A stretch of DNA of 64,000 bases, from assembly GCA_038527215.1 (NCBI GenBank), contig JBCBGC010000022.1:8903-72902 (forward strand), written 5' to 3'. Both the position numbers and the translations under genes were made by a program. This stretch comes from JAWPMV01 sp038527215 (GTDB lineage: Bacteria; Bacteroidota; Bacteroidia; J057). The notes beneath the pieces were generated by a model. It was given only the letters and a program-made list of their open reading frames with translations, was not told the DNA's origin and ran no database searches. Every line of letters begins with the position of its first letter. Position 1 is the stretch's first letter. Positions 1 through 9,401 of the stretch are shown in pieces.

Positions 1-824
1 CCGGAGGCAGAAGGCGACGCAGAAGAGGGCAGCGGGGTGCGGATATTCGCATTAAACTGGGTTTGACCCTGGAGCAAGTAGCCAATGGCGTAGAGAAAAA
101 AATCAAACTCAATCGGCATGTAGTATGTCAAGTCTGCAATGGAACCGGAGCCGAAGACGGTACGGCCTTTCATACCTGCCCTACTTGTCAGGGTACGGGA
201 GAAATTCGCCAGCAGGCCGGCGGAGGATTCTTCCAGCAGATTGTAGTTTCTACCTGCCCTACTTGCCAGGGAGAAGGTCGGATTATCGCCAGCAACTGTA
301 AATCCTGTGAAGGCACTGGCCGCGTCAAAGAGGAAGATGTCGTAGTCGTAAAAATCCCACCTGGTGTACAGGAAGGCATGAACTTGAGCGTTAGAGGACG
401 CGGAAATGCCGGTTTAAAAGGCGGGAGCCCAGGAGACCTCATCGTACAAATCGAAGAAAAAGCGCACGAACACTTTGAACGGGATGGAGACAACCTCATC
501 CACGAGCTTTTCATCAGCTTCCCGGACGCAGCATTGGGAACCCAGGTCGAAGTACCCACCCTCGACAAGTCCGTGCGTATCAAAATCAATCCTGGTACTC
601 AAGCGGGCAAGATGGTCCGCCTCCGGGGCAAAGGGCTTCCCAATATCAATGGCTACGGCACGGGCAACCTTCTGGTACACATCAATGTGTGGACCCCGGA
701 AACCCTAAGTGCCAAGGAAAAAGATATCCTGAAGGCATTCAGAGATTCAGCCAACTTTACGCCTAAGCCTACCCAGGAACAAAAAGGATTGTTTGCCAAA
801 ATCCGCGAGTTCTTTAGCGGATGA
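1..824 (+). CDS. dnaJ: DnaJ chaperone, C-terminal part (5' truncated by window edge)
   Basis: Hsp40 co-chaperone that delivers unfolded proteins to DnaK and stimulates its ATPase in the cytoplasm. The frame is open from base 3 and the J domain lies outside the window. What is seen is the end of the Gly/Arg-rich linker, the start of the substrate-binding region (GADIRIKLGLTLEQVANG), four CxxCxGxG zinc-finger repeats (CQVCNGTG, CPTCQGTG, CPTCQGEG, CKSCEGTG) at about 105-325, and the two C-terminal beta-sandwich domains. The TTG at 63 is internal, not the start. The stop overlaps the next gene by 4 bp (ATGA at 821-824), so the two are probably translationally coupled. Identification is firm. Confidence 0.96.
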   Translation, partial: GGRRRRRRGQRGADIRIKLGLTLEQVANGVEKKIKLNRHVVCQVCNGTGAEDGTAFHTCPTCQGTGEIRQQAGGGFFQQIVVSTCPTCQGEGRIIASNCKSCEGTGRVKEEDVVVVKIPPGVQEGMNLSVRGRGNAGLKGGSPGDLIVQIEEKAHEHFERDGDNLIHELFISFPDAALGTQVEVPTLDKSVRIKINPGTQAGKMVRLRGKGLPNINGYGTGNLLVHINVWTPETLSAKEKDILKAFRDSANFTPKPTQEQKGLFAKIREFFSG

Positions 825-2755
825 TCAGTACCGATCTTTTACTCAACCATCTGGAGCTACTGGCTCTGGAAAAAGCTGAGGACCTTCGCCAATACCAGGA
901 GAAGGTCCTCAAACGTAGTTTGGCCGAACGGGTAAAGAAAGGCGTATCCTGGTACCCCGTGAGCCTGCACAGACTCTATATTGGGATGGGAGAGCGTGTG
1001 GTGGTTGAACTGGAGAATACCGAGGGCAAAAAAAATAAACCTACCGCTTTTCAATCCGGAAGCATGGTAGCCCTCTTCGGCAACCTGTCGGACCGGGAAG
1101 CAGGCCGAGTGAGCGGGGTGGTAGCTTCTATTCGCAAAGGCATCATCAGAATCGCCCTGAGTACGGATTATATCCCCGAGTGGATTCACCACGCCAAGTT
1201 GGGGATTGACCTGGAATTTGATGACAAGACCTATCAGGAGATGGTCCGGGCCCTCAATCAGGTCATTGAGCCGAAGAAACAAAAACGGCTGCAATATCTG
1301 CGGGAGGTAATGATTGGTGAGGTGGAACCGGCTTTTCGTGAGTGGAAAGAAGTCCGGTACCAAAACCCAGCCCTCAACCCCTCACAGAACGATGCGATCC
1401 AACGAGTCTTAGAAGCGGAAGATGTAGCCATCATTCATGGCCCGCCTGGAACAGGTAAAACGACCACCCTGGTTTTCGCTATTCAGGAAATCCTGCATCA
1501 CGAACATCAGGTCCTGGTTTGTGCCCCAAGCAATACCGCGGTTGATTTGCTCTGCCAGAAATGCGCCGCTCAGGGCATAGAAGTGGTACGCCTGGGAAAC
1601 CCCGCCCGGGTGGACGAAAACTTGCAGAATCTCACCCTGGATGGACGCATCAGCCAGCACAATGACTACGCTGCCCTGCGGAAACTCAGAAAAGAATCCG
1701 AGCAGATTCGGAAAAAAGCCCTCACTTACAAAAGAAATTTTGGGCCACAGGAGCGAAGCAAGCGCGGTGAATTACTCAAAGAGGCGCGAGAACTCAAGCA
1801 ACTCGCCCATCAATTGGAGGATTATATCCTGCATCAGGTCTTACGTTCAGCCCAGGTAATCGCTACTACCTTGAGTGGAGCGGCCAGAAAAGAAATCGAG
1901 CATAAACGTTTTCATACGGTGCTGATCGATGAGGCAGGTCAGGCCCTGGCTCCAGCCTGTTGGATTCCTATCCTGAAAGCCGACCGGGTCATCATGGCGG
2001 GAGATCATTGCCAATTACCGCCCACCGTCAAATCCTTCGAGGCAGCGAAGAAAGGCCTGGACAAAACCCTGTTCGAACATATCATTCAGCGGAAGGAAGT
2101 AGATGTGATGCTGACCCGCCAATACCGGATGCCTGATTCCATTATGCGGTTTAGTGGCCGTCAGTTCTATCAGGACCAGTTGGAAGCGGATGAAAGTGTC
2201 CGTTACCGCCATCTGGGAGAAGGATTTCCGGTATTTTCTTTTGTAGATACTGCAGGCTGCGGATTTGAGGAAAGAAAAAATGGAGACACCCAAAGTACCT
2301 CCAATCCAGAAGAGGCACAGATCCTACTAAAGCATCTGGCTATTCATTTAGATAAAGTCTCGACGGAACAAAACTCTCTGCTGGAACAAGACTTTTCCGT
2401 TGGGATCATCTCTCCATATAAGGATCAGGTGAAGGTGCTCAAAAAACAGCTCCTGGAAAGCCCTATGTTGTCTGACTATGAAAAGTGGATCAATATTCAG
2501 ACCGTGGATGGATTTCAGGGACAGGAAAAAGATGTGATTTACATCAGCTTGGTCCGCTCTAATACCAAAGGGGAAATTGGGTTCCTGAAGGATATCCGGC
2601 GCATGAACGTAGCCTTGACCCGAGCCAAAAAGATGCTGGTGGTAGTAGGAGACTCCTCCACCATTGGCAATCATCGCTTTTATCAGGCTTTTCTGGATTA
2701 TGTAGAGGAAATCCAAGCCTATCGTACCGCCTGGGAGTGGATGTATGATGCCTAA
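821..2755 (+). CDS. SF1 DNA/RNA helicase, Upf1/IGHMBP2-like
   Basis: Superfamily 1B helicase of 644 residues. Walker A (GPPGTGKTTT) is at residues 207-216, the DEAGQ Walker B variant at about 370-374, an RQYRMP motif at about 433-438, and a C-terminal VDGFQGQEKD...VALTRAKK block typical of motifs V and VI. The N-terminal 200 residues resemble the beta-barrel/stalk region seen in IGHMBP2 and bacterial relatives. The family unwinds nucleic acid 5' to 3'; the bacterial role is not defined. It overlaps dnaJ by 4 bp, suggesting co-expression with the chaperone. ATG start at 821. The helicase class is certain; the physiological substrate is unknown. Confidence 0.9.
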   Translation: MISTDLLLNHLELLALEKAEDLRQYQEKVLKRSLAERVKKGVSWYPVSLHRLYIGMGERVVVELENTEGKKNKPTAFQSGSMVALFGNLSDREAGRVSGVVASIRKGIIRIALSTDYIPEWIHHAKLGIDLEFDDKTYQEMVRALNQVIEPKKQKRLQYLREVMIGEVEPAFREWKEVRYQNPALNPSQNDAIQRVLEAEDVAIIHGPPGTGKTTTLVFAIQEILHHEHQVLVCAPSNTAVDLLCQKCAAQGIEVVRLGNPARVDENLQNLTLDGRISQHNDYAALRKLRKESEQIRKKALTYKRNFGPQERSKRGELLKEARELKQLAHQLEDYILHQVLRSAQVIATTLSGAARKEIEHKRFHTVLIDEAGQALAPACWIPILKADRVIMAGDHCQLPPTVKSFEAAKKGLDKTLFEHIIQRKEVDVMLTRQYRMPDSIMRFSGRQFYQDQLEADESVRYRHLGEGFPVFSFVDTAGCGFEERKNGDTQSTSNPEEAQILLKHLAIHLDKVSTEQNSLLEQDFSVGIISPYKDQVKVLKKQLLESPMLSDYEKWINIQTVDGFQGQEKDVIYISLVRSNTKGEIGFLKDIRRMNVALTRAKKMLVVVGDSSTIGNHRFYQAFLDYVEEIQAYRTAWEWMYDA

Positions 2756-2821
2756 AAAAAATGCCCCATCCACTGATCGGCAGAACAGGGATGGAGCTCA
2801 TCAAAAGACAAATGGTATTGA

Positions 2822-4012
2822 CTAAAAGATTGTTTCGGAGAAAATAAAGTCGTCGGAAGAAATCTGGTCCCCATCCGCAATCAGGGCTGCTCTTTCTACC
2901 ATCGCCTTCAACTCCCGTACATTTCCTGGCCAATTATGGCTCAATAGTTCCTTTAACCCATCCTTGGTGAAGGATTTCTCTGGCATGCGATTCTGCTTAC
3001 AGAAAGAAGACAAAAAGTATTTGGCCAATAAGACCACATCATTACCGCGCTCTCGCAAAGGCGGAAGGTGAATGAGAAATCCCTGCAAGCGATAGTATAA
3101 GTCCTCCCGGAACAGCCCTTCCTTCACCCGCTGCCCAAGGTTTTTGTTGGTGGCGGCCAACACCCGCACATCCAGTTGAATTTCCTTATTGGAACCCAGG
3201 CGGGTAATGCGGCTTTCCTGTAAGACCCGTAGCAACTTGGTCTGTAAGCCTAGCTCCATTTCTCCGATTTCATCCAGGAAAATGGTCCCCCCGTTTGCTT
3301 CTTCAAACTTCCCAATACGCCGACCCGTAGCGCCCGTAAAGGCCCCTTTTTCGTGGCCAAATAACTCACTCTCGATCAGGTCTGCGGGAATGGCCGCGAC
3401 GTTGACCGGCACGAAAGGACGGCGCGCCCGGGGAGAATTATAATGAATGGTATTGGCGATTACTTCTTTGCCGGTGCCACTTTCTCCCGTAATGAGAACC
3501 AGAATGTTACTTTTTTCCACCTTCTGGATCATCTTCAGGACTTTCAATACGCCCCCACTCTCGCCTACGACCGTTTGGTATTTGTTCCGGTCGATGATTT
3601 CATTACGCAATACCTCTACCTCTTTGCGTAGACTGACGCTCTTGCTGAGGTTTTTCACCATATTGGTTAGTTCCACCACCGCATTTTCATTTTTGATGAT
3701 GTAACTGTTAGCCCCATTCGTGTAGGCTTCTACCACTACTTCCACTTTGTCCTGGCCAGAGAGAATGACGGTAGAAATTTCCTCATTATACTGGCGCACA
3801 GATTTGAGGATCTCCAGCCCGTTCATGTCTGGCAGATTATAGTCAATACTGACGATATCTGGATTTTGGTGTAGGTTGCTGATAAAGTCCTGACCACTTT
3901 GAAAGACCTTCACATCGAAATTATCCTGCTGCTCTAAAGCCCGCTGTAACACTTTTCCGAATATGAGATCATCTTCTACGATGAAGACTTTGTTTAAGAA
4001 TTTCCTTTGCAT
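2822..4012 (-). CDS. NtrC-type sigma-54 response regulator lacking the DNA-binding domain
   Basis: 396-residue response regulator. The receiver domain is residues about 8-120, with acidic D14/D15 and phospho-acceptor D57 (SIDYNLPDMNG). The sigma-54 AAA+ domain follows: Walker A GESGTGKE at 176-183, the sigma-54-contacting GAFTGA loop at 223-228, Walker B FLDEIGEM at about 245-252, and the WPGNVREL lid motif near 361. The protein ends about 25 residues after that motif, so the Fis-type helix-turn-helix of NtrC is absent. The 3' flank holds no HTH in any frame, so this is not a simple frameshift. ATG at 4012 is preferred to the 32-residue upstream extension because it starts right before the receiver fold. 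Divergent from an HPt gene. Confidence 0.9.
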   Translation of the reverse strand: MQRKFLNKVFIVEDDLIFGKVLQRALEQQDNFDVKVFQSGQDFISNLHQNPDIVSIDYNLPDMNGLEILKSVRQYNEEISTVILSGQDKVEVVVEAYTNGANSYIIKNENAVVELTNMVKNLSKSVSLRKEVEVLRNEIIDRNKYQTVVGESGGVLKVLKMIQKVEKSNILVLITGESGTGKEVIANTIHYNSPRARRPFVPVNVAAIPADLIESELFGHEKGAFTGATGRRIGKFEEANGGTIFLDEIGEMELGLQTKLLRVLQESRITRLGSNKEIQLDVRVLAATNKNLGQRVKEGLFREDLYYRLQGFLIHLPPLRERGNDVVLLAKYFLSSFCKQNRMPEKSFTKDGLKELLSHNWPGNVRELKAMVERAALIADGDQISSDDFIFSETIF

Positions 4013-4223
4013 GCTGTATACAATTGATAACGCTGAATCCGCAAGCAAAATGAATAAGTCTATTCGAAATCCTAAACCTTTAAATAGAAAAATATTACAG
4101 GTATTCAACTAATATATCTCTCACCTGCAATTCCAATAAATTATGTAAACTTTACAGAACAAAAATATTGCGACAACCTAAAGTTTATCCGAGATTGTGG
4201 CCTCACCCTTTAGAACAGATCGC

Positions 4224-4592
4224 ATGGAAGCGGAAACATTTATTCTTGATTTTACCCACTTGCAGTCTCTGACCGGAGACGATAATGAATTCATGATTGA
4301 AATCCTCGAACTGATTGTGGAACAGTCACCGGATGTGTTAAGTGACATGCAGGATCAGCTTGCCCAGGACAATTATGCAGCGCTGGGTTCAACCGCCCAC
4401 AAATACAAATCTTCTATTAACATCCTGGGAAATGTAGAATTGTTATCCATGATGAATCAGCTGGAAATCAAATCTCACCATCAGGGCCCAAGGGAAGAAC
4501 TTTCTTCGCTGGTAGCATCATTTGAGAAAATTTGTGATCAAATGCTTTTCGCCATAAAAAATAAGCTTTCTGATCTGAAAGCTGCCGTTTAA
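4224..4592 (+). CDS. Stand-alone histidine phosphotransfer (HPt) protein
   Basis: 122-residue all-helical protein with the HPt signature AHKYKSSINILG; H59 is the predicted phosphorylated histidine. Such proteins shuttle phosphate between a hybrid kinase and a response regulator. ATG at 4224 is chosen; a GTG nine codons upstream is possible. The gene is divergent from the sigma-54-type response regulator at 2822-4012 across about 210 bp, so that regulator is the obvious candidate partner (inference). No histidine kinase is in the window. A rho-independent terminator follows at 4612. Confidence 0.85.
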   Translation: MEAETFILDFTHLQSLTGDDNEFMIEILELIVEQSPDVLSDMQDQLAQDNYAALGSTAHKYKSSINILGNVELLSMMNQLEIKSHHQGPREELSSLVASFEKICDQMLFAIKNKLSDLKAAV

Positions 4593-4611
4593 GCTTTCTA
4601 GATTCACTTTT

Positions 4612-4643
4612 AAGGCATGGTGGCTGGGCTACTATGCCTTTTT
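4612..4643 (+). terminator. Rho-independent terminator after HPt gene
   Basis: AAGGCAT (4612-4618) pairs with ATGCCTT (4634-4640) and is followed by a T run. It lies 20 bp after the HPt stop codon. Confidence 0.75.
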
Positions 4644-4698
4644 CGTATATTTAGGGTCTGGTGAAGCGTAATTGATCTCTTCCCCTAACCCTTGGTTC

Positions 4699-5661
4699 AT
4701 GAAAAAATTCGTATTTGCCTTTGTGGGCACCCTGGCCTTCATCGCGCTCAGTTGTGAAGCTTCTTCCTCTCAGGAAACCACTACCCTGACCAACGAGCGT
4801 AGCACCCAGGCGGTGATTGATTCCCAACTCATTCCCTTCCCTTACGATCTCCAGCAGCCGGAAAAAACCATCACGCTTCCTCCAGAACTGGTAGAAGTAT
4901 CTGGCTTGAGCTACGTGGATGAGCAAACCCTGGCCATGGTGCAAGATGAAAAAGGCTTTGTGTTTCACCTAGACCTTGTCTCAGATAGTATTCGCAACCG
5001 GATTCGCTTTGGCAAGTCAGGAGACTACGAAGGGATTGAGGTCATAGGGGACACCACTTATGTGGTCAAAAGCAATGGCAAAATTTACCGGATTGCCAAT
5101 TTGGACCAGGCAGAACCCAGCGTCACCAAATACGAGACGCCCTTAAGCGAGGAAGAGGATGTAGAAGGCCTGGGATATCTCTCTGCACAGGGAAAACTCT
5201 TGTTGGTGTGCAAAGAACCTATCGTGATCAATGGGCGGGAAGTCGAGGAACAACGAAGCGTCTTTGCTTTTGACCTCAAACAAAAACGCCTGCTACCCCA
5301 GGTATTTTTCCCCATCCACTTACTGGACATCAAGCAGTATATGACGCAAACCGCGACCACGGAAGCAGAAAAAAACCGGGCAGCAGATTTTAATCCGGAT
5401 AAAAAGAGTGCCTTTAAGCCTTCTGGTATTGCCCAACATCCTCAATCAGGTCATTTTTATGTCATCGCCTCGAATGGAAAATTGATGGTAGTCTTGAACA
5501 AAAGCTATCAGGTCGTTCAGGTTCAACCACTGTCAAAAGAAATTTTCACCCAACCGGAAGGAATTGCATTCTCCCCTTCCGGCACCCTGTATATTTCCAA
5601 TGAAGGAAAGGGAGGAAGTGGCACGGTCCTGGTTTTTCCCGCACAGGTGCACAATCGGTAA
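4699..5661 (+). CDS. SdiA-regulated-like beta-propeller lipoprotein
   Basis: 320-residue lipoprotein. The N-terminus MKKFVFAF..FIALSC carries a lipobox (ALSC), so the mature protein would be lipid-anchored. The rest shows repeated short beta-strand blocks typical of a propeller: VSGLSYVDEQTLAMVQDEKG, YEGIEVIGDTTYVVKSNGK, and PSGIAQHPQSGHFYVIAS near the C-terminus. This pattern fits the SdiA-regulated/phytase-like propeller family found in many Bacteroidota; ligand and reaction are unknown. ATG at 4699 is chosen because it begins the signal peptide; an upstream in-frame start at 4672 would add nine residues ahead of it. Confidence 0.7.
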   Translation: MKKFVFAFVGTLAFIALSCEASSSQETTTLTNERSTQAVIDSQLIPFPYDLQQPEKTITLPPELVEVSGLSYVDEQTLAMVQDEKGFVFHLDLVSDSIRNRIRFGKSGDYEGIEVIGDTTYVVKSNGKIYRIANLDQAEPSVTKYETPLSEEEDVEGLGYLSAQGKLLLVCKEPIVINGREVEEQRSVFAFDLKQKRLLPQVFFPIHLLDIKQYMTQTATTEAEKNRAADFNPDKKSAFKPSGIAQHPQSGHFYVIASNGKLMVVLNKSYQVVQVQPLSKEIFTQPEGIAFSPSGTLYISNEGKGGSGTVLVFPAQVHNR

Positions 5662-5762
5662 AACAGCATACCCGGGATATGTGCAGCGTACCATGGAATC
5701 TTTACCATTGGAGTGAAAAGACTAGATTCTCTGACTCCCGCTGGTTATTTTCGTTATAGTGA

Positions 5763-5770
5763 TATTTTTG
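5763..5770 (+). promoter_or_regulatory. Possible -7 element upstream of VWA gene
   Basis: TATTTTTG fits the Bacteroidota TAnnTTTG -7 box, about 100 bp before the start at 5872. No clear -33 TTG at the right distance, so this is weak. The rest of the 210 bp gap (5662-5871) shows nothing recognisable. Confidence 0.3.
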
Positions 5771-5871
5771 AGGGCCTGAATGTAGTTGCAAATCTCATCT
5801 TTTGTCCTCCTGAATTTACTGCCCTAACACACGAGTAGCGTAAAAAGTAAAAAAGGTTAACATTGCCTATC

Positions 5872-7569
5872 ATGCGGCAGAGAAGGGTTGTATGGGTTTA
5901 TATTTTGCTCGCGTTCTGTAGCTGTCTTCCTCAGCTCCAGGCACAAAATGTCCTATCTGGAAGGGAGGATCGTAAACAGCAAAGTATCAACCGATACGTA
6001 GACTTTGCCAATGAGATCAACCATTTGTTGATGGATTTACATCTCAGGCTGGAGGCCTTGAATGCTGACGCCAATTTGTTTATCCAACAAGGAGGGGGGG
6101 AACTTCAGTTTCGCCTCCACGATATGGTCCATCATTACCACTTCTTTGGGGGCTTACAAGGTGTATGTACCCGTACCCAACATGGAACCAAATCCCTGGT
6201 TGACCTCAAAGAGTTGTATCAACTGACCAAATCCGGTGGACAGGCACTTTCTCCCAAAGCCAATCAGGAGTTCTCTCAAACCCGGGAGAGATTGATGAGC
6301 CACCTCAACCTGATTCTCAACCTTTCTGAGAAGCTGGTACTATATACGCAGCAAAAAAAATATGTGCAGGACTCCCGGCTCACAGAATTATATGCCCATC
6401 TGCATCAGATTGCTGCGCTTTATGGTTCAGTGAAAGAGGCCTGCTTTGAACTTAAACTCCTGGTAAAGGAATATTCCCGTCCTTTGCCTCCTCCCCTTAA
6501 AGAATTGAATGATATCATCCTTCACGCGCGTAACCTCTGTTTAGACATTGCTGCGGGGAAGGAAGAATATGCCCGTCGCAACCTCATTCGCTTAGAACTG
6601 GCGATACGGTCAGCCGAAGAAGGTCGGGTATTGCATCAGGATGAAATGCGGAAACTGGACCTGTATTATGATAAAGAGAATACAGGCTATCTCCACATGA
6701 TGGATTATGCCCGCGCGATCAAAAGGCGGGCTGAGGCTTACCTCAATGCAGATTGGTACAGCCCTGCATACAAAGCTTACGGTAAGCATTATTATTACTA
6801 TAATGAACGCATGCTGGGCCTGTTCAACCATCATAAATATGGGATCACGGCTTATTACAACCGCTTTCTGGGCTTTGCCAGCAAAACGTTTAACCGTGAG
6901 ATGGAAGAGGTACCGCTCTTTAAGGTCCTCTCCCCTAACCTGGCCCCCAAGATCGCAGAGGCGATCAGTCCGGTAATGGCCAAACTTTCGAAAGCCGAGA
7001 AGGAAAGAGCCTTACAAGGGGCCGCTGCCAATAATCTCGTCTTTTTGCTTGACGTATCTGCTTCTATGAATCGTCCCGAAAAACTGCCCCTAATGAAGGC
7101 AGCTCTGGAGGATTTTATCGAGCTGCTACGTCCGGAAGATCAGGTGGCCATTGTCGTATTTGCAGGAGAGGCCAACGTACTTCTGACCACTACTCCAGCC
7201 ATTTTTAAAGAGGAGATCTACATAGCCATCGATAGGTTGGCCACTGGCGGGAAGACCAAAACGCTGAAAGGATTTAGAGAAGCCTACCGCCTGGCTGAGC
7301 GGAACTATATTCCCGGCGGGAACAATCGGATTATTTTCGCCTCAGACGGATCCTTTGATACAGGCGCTAATCTGAGAAGAATGATTGAGAAAAAGGCTAA
7401 TCAGGACATCCAGCTGACGGTATTTCTTTTCAATAACCGCGAGTCTGCTAAAGTAGCCGAGCAGCTATCCATTCTCGCCAATCTTGGAGGCGGAAATTAT
7501 GCCCACATCCGTCCACAAAATGCACAAAAGATTCTCATTCGGGAGGCTAATGCAGTGCGTAAACGCTAG
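5872..7569 (+). CDS. Exported von Willebrand factor A domain protein
   Basis: 565-residue protein with a signal peptide (MRQRRVVWVYILLAF.. to LQAQ). Residues about 30-380 are a long, mostly helical region with no family I recognise. A C-terminal VWA domain starts near 388: MIDAS motif DVSAS (D394-S396-S398), TGGKT loop near 457, and the third metal site SDGSFDTG near 491. VWA domains bind a divalent cation and a protein partner; with the signal peptide this suggests a periplasmic or surface role. ATG at 5872 is preferred over a TTG three codons upstream. It converges with the next gene with a 2 bp gap and no terminator between them. Confidence 0.75.
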   Translation: MRQRRVVWVYILLAFCSCLPQLQAQNVLSGREDRKQQSINRYVDFANEINHLLMDLHLRLEALNADANLFIQQGGGELQFRLHDMVHHYHFFGGLQGVCTRTQHGTKSLVDLKELYQLTKSGGQALSPKANQEFSQTRERLMSHLNLILNLSEKLVLYTQQKKYVQDSRLTELYAHLHQIAALYGSVKEACFELKLLVKEYSRPLPPPLKELNDIILHARNLCLDIAAGKEEYARRNLIRLELAIRSAEEGRVLHQDEMRKLDLYYDKENTGYLHMMDYARAIKRRAEAYLNADWYSPAYKAYGKHYYYYNERMLGLFNHHKYGITAYYNRFLGFASKTFNREMEEVPLFKVLSPNLAPKIAEAISPVMAKLSKAEKERALQGAAANNLVFLLDVSASMNRPEKLPLMKAALEDFIELLRPEDQVAIVVFAGEANVLLTTTPAIFKEEIYIAIDRLATGGKTKTLKGFREAYRLAERNYIPGGNNRIIFASDGSFDTGANLRRMIEKKANQDIQLTVFLFNNRESAKVAEQLSILANLGGGNYAHIRPQNAQKILIREANAVRKR

Positions 7570-7571
7570 GA

Positions 7572-9392
7572 TCAGGCGTGGCGCGAATGCTTTTTTAATA
7601 AATGCCCCCCTTTGCCAGAGTCAATCAGCATCCCTTCCGCGCCCGGGTGAATTTCAGCTGCATTCCCTTCGTCTGTATCAATGTGCATTTCCAGGGCATA
7701 TTTGGGCGATACCCGCACCAGTACATTGCCAAAGGTGAGGCTCCGATCCTGGTTGTTGATTTCCACCTCGACGATATCTTTATCCGCTACGCCAAATGTC
7801 TCCGCATCTTCCGGGGTCATGTGGATATGTCGCCAGGCACATATCACTCCTTCCTGTAGGGTAATCTGGCCCGCAGGCCCTGAGAGCGTAAGTCCTGGGG
7901 TATTTTCCACATGACCGGAAGCCCGTACGGGGGCATCGATTCCTAAGAAAAACTCATCTGTCCGGGAAATCTCTACTTGATTCAGGGACCGGGTAGGCCC
8001 TAAAATTCGGACCCGTTCGATTTGATTTTTGGGGCCGATCAGGGTAAGCCGTTCTTTGGCGGCAAATTGCCCAGGCTGGGAAAGCATTTTATGGACGGTC
8101 AACTGATGACCCGCCCCAAACAATTGCTCAAGGGTCTCCTGGGTAAGGTGGACATGCCGCGCCGAAATGGCGACAGGAATGGTCTTTGGCGTATCTTTTA
8201 CCTTATAGTTTTCTTCTACCACCCAGGCAGCTTGCCGGGCAATCTCAAATTGCTCATCGGTTTTGACTACGAGCAATTTACATCGGCTATGGGGTTGGGA
8301 AATATCTGCCACCGGCTGATCCGGATTCACTTCGGCATCCCGGTTACGATCTTCATCCAGCACCGCGCCAAGGAAATTCAGCCTTTGGGCAGTACGCTCT
8401 CTGATCATTTGGCTATTTTCGCCAATCCCTCCCGTAAATACGATGGCATCAACCCCTCCCATGACTGCAGCATAAGCCCCCAAATATTTTCGGAGGCGGT
8501 GCGTAAAGACCTGGATGGCTAGCCTGGCTCCTTCATCTCCCTCGGCAGCGCCTTGTTCGATATCCCGCATATCGGCCCGTCCAGCCAACCCTCGTAGGCC
8601 ACTTTCCTTGTTCAACATGCGGTCCATTTCCTGAGGACTCCAACCTTCTTTCTCTGCCAGAAAGGTCAAAATGCCTGGATCCACATCTCCGCTTCGAGTT
8701 CCCATCACCAGGCCTTCCAAGGGGGTCAGCCCCATAGAGGTTTCTATAGATCTTCCATATTCTACCGCGGCCATGCTCGCCCCACTACCCAGATGACAGG
8801 TGATCAAGCGCAACTCTTCCAGTGGAAATCCAAGCGCTTCCGCTGCTTTCTGGCTCACGTAGGCATGTGAAGTGCCGTGAAAGCCAAACCGCCTTAAGCC
8901 ATATTTTTCACTCAGGTCCTGCGGCAAAGCATAGGCCTGAGCACGCTTTGGAAGGGTAGCATGAAAAGCTGTATCAAATACTGCTACCTGAGGAAGATCT
9001 GGCCATACCTCTCTGGCAATCTGTATCCCGATCAAGTTGATGGGATTGTGCAAGGGAGCCAGCGGTGCCAGTTCCTGAATTGCCTGCATGACCTCCTCGT
9101 CGATCAAGGTAGGGTCTTGAAAACGCGCGCCGCCATGTACGACCCGGTGGCCCACGCCAGCCAAAACATCCGAACCTAGTTTTTGGCGGACCAGAGGAAG
9201 GACATGCCGCAACACGGCTTCATGGCCACTAGCGGGACAGCTTTGGCGGCCTGCCTCATCTGAAAAATCAAGCTCAGGGGTGTCTTCTGTTACCCGATTG
9301 GCTTTCATTTCTAATCTGCGGGTAGCAGACATAGCGTGGACCACTTCCAGTTTGATAGAAGAGCTTCCACAGTTGAGGACGAGGATATACAT
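7572..9392 (-). CDS. ackA-pduL: Bifunctional acetate kinase - PduL-type phosphotransacylase fusion
   Basis: 606 residues, two enzymes in one chain. Residues 1-395 are acetate/propionate kinase (NCGSSSIK at 7-14, GHRVVHGG at 81-88, FGFHGTSH at 169-176, HLGSGAS at 200-206, FTGGIGEN at 319-326); acetate kinases are about 400 residues. Residues about 405-590 are a PduL-type phosphate acyltransferase, unrelated to classical Pta, with its paired metal-binding motifs SARHVH (410-415) and RHIHM (521-525) and the HIDTDEGNAA block at 570-579. Together they would interconvert acyl-CoA, acyl phosphate and acid with ATP. No frameshift or internal stop lies at the junction. No microcompartment shell genes are nearby. 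Probably co-transcribed with pheS, 9 bp upstream. Confidence 0.92.
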   Translation of the reverse strand: MYILVLNCGSSSIKLEVVHAMSATRRLEMKANRVTEDTPELDFSDEAGRQSCPASGHEAVLRHVLPLVRQKLGSDVLAGVGHRVVHGGARFQDPTLIDEEVMQAIQELAPLAPLHNPINLIGIQIAREVWPDLPQVAVFDTAFHATLPKRAQAYALPQDLSEKYGLRRFGFHGTSHAYVSQKAAEALGFPLEELRLITCHLGSGASMAAVEYGRSIETSMGLTPLEGLVMGTRSGDVDPGILTFLAEKEGWSPQEMDRMLNKESGLRGLAGRADMRDIEQGAAEGDEGARLAIQVFTHRLRKYLGAYAAVMGGVDAIVFTGGIGENSQMIRERTAQRLNFLGAVLDEDRNRDAEVNPDQPVADISQPHSRCKLLVVKTDEQFEIARQAAWVVEENYKVKDTPKTIPVAISARHVHLTQETLEQLFGAGHQLTVHKMLSQPGQFAAKERLTLIGPKNQIERVRILGPTRSLNQVEISRTDEFFLGIDAPVRASGHVENTPGLTLSGPAGQITLQEGVICAWRHIHMTPEDAETFGVADKDIVEVEINNQDRSLTFGNVLVRVSPKYALEMHIDTDEGNAAEIHPGAEGMLIDSGKGGHLLKKHSRHA

Positions 9393-9401
9393 GTTTTCTT
9401 A

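Noticed and set aside
2756..2821. Frameshifted Fis HTH after the sigma-54 regulator
   Set aside because: The remaining space is only about 65 bp before the convergent helicase stop and the other frames show no helix-turn-helix, so the domain is truly absent.
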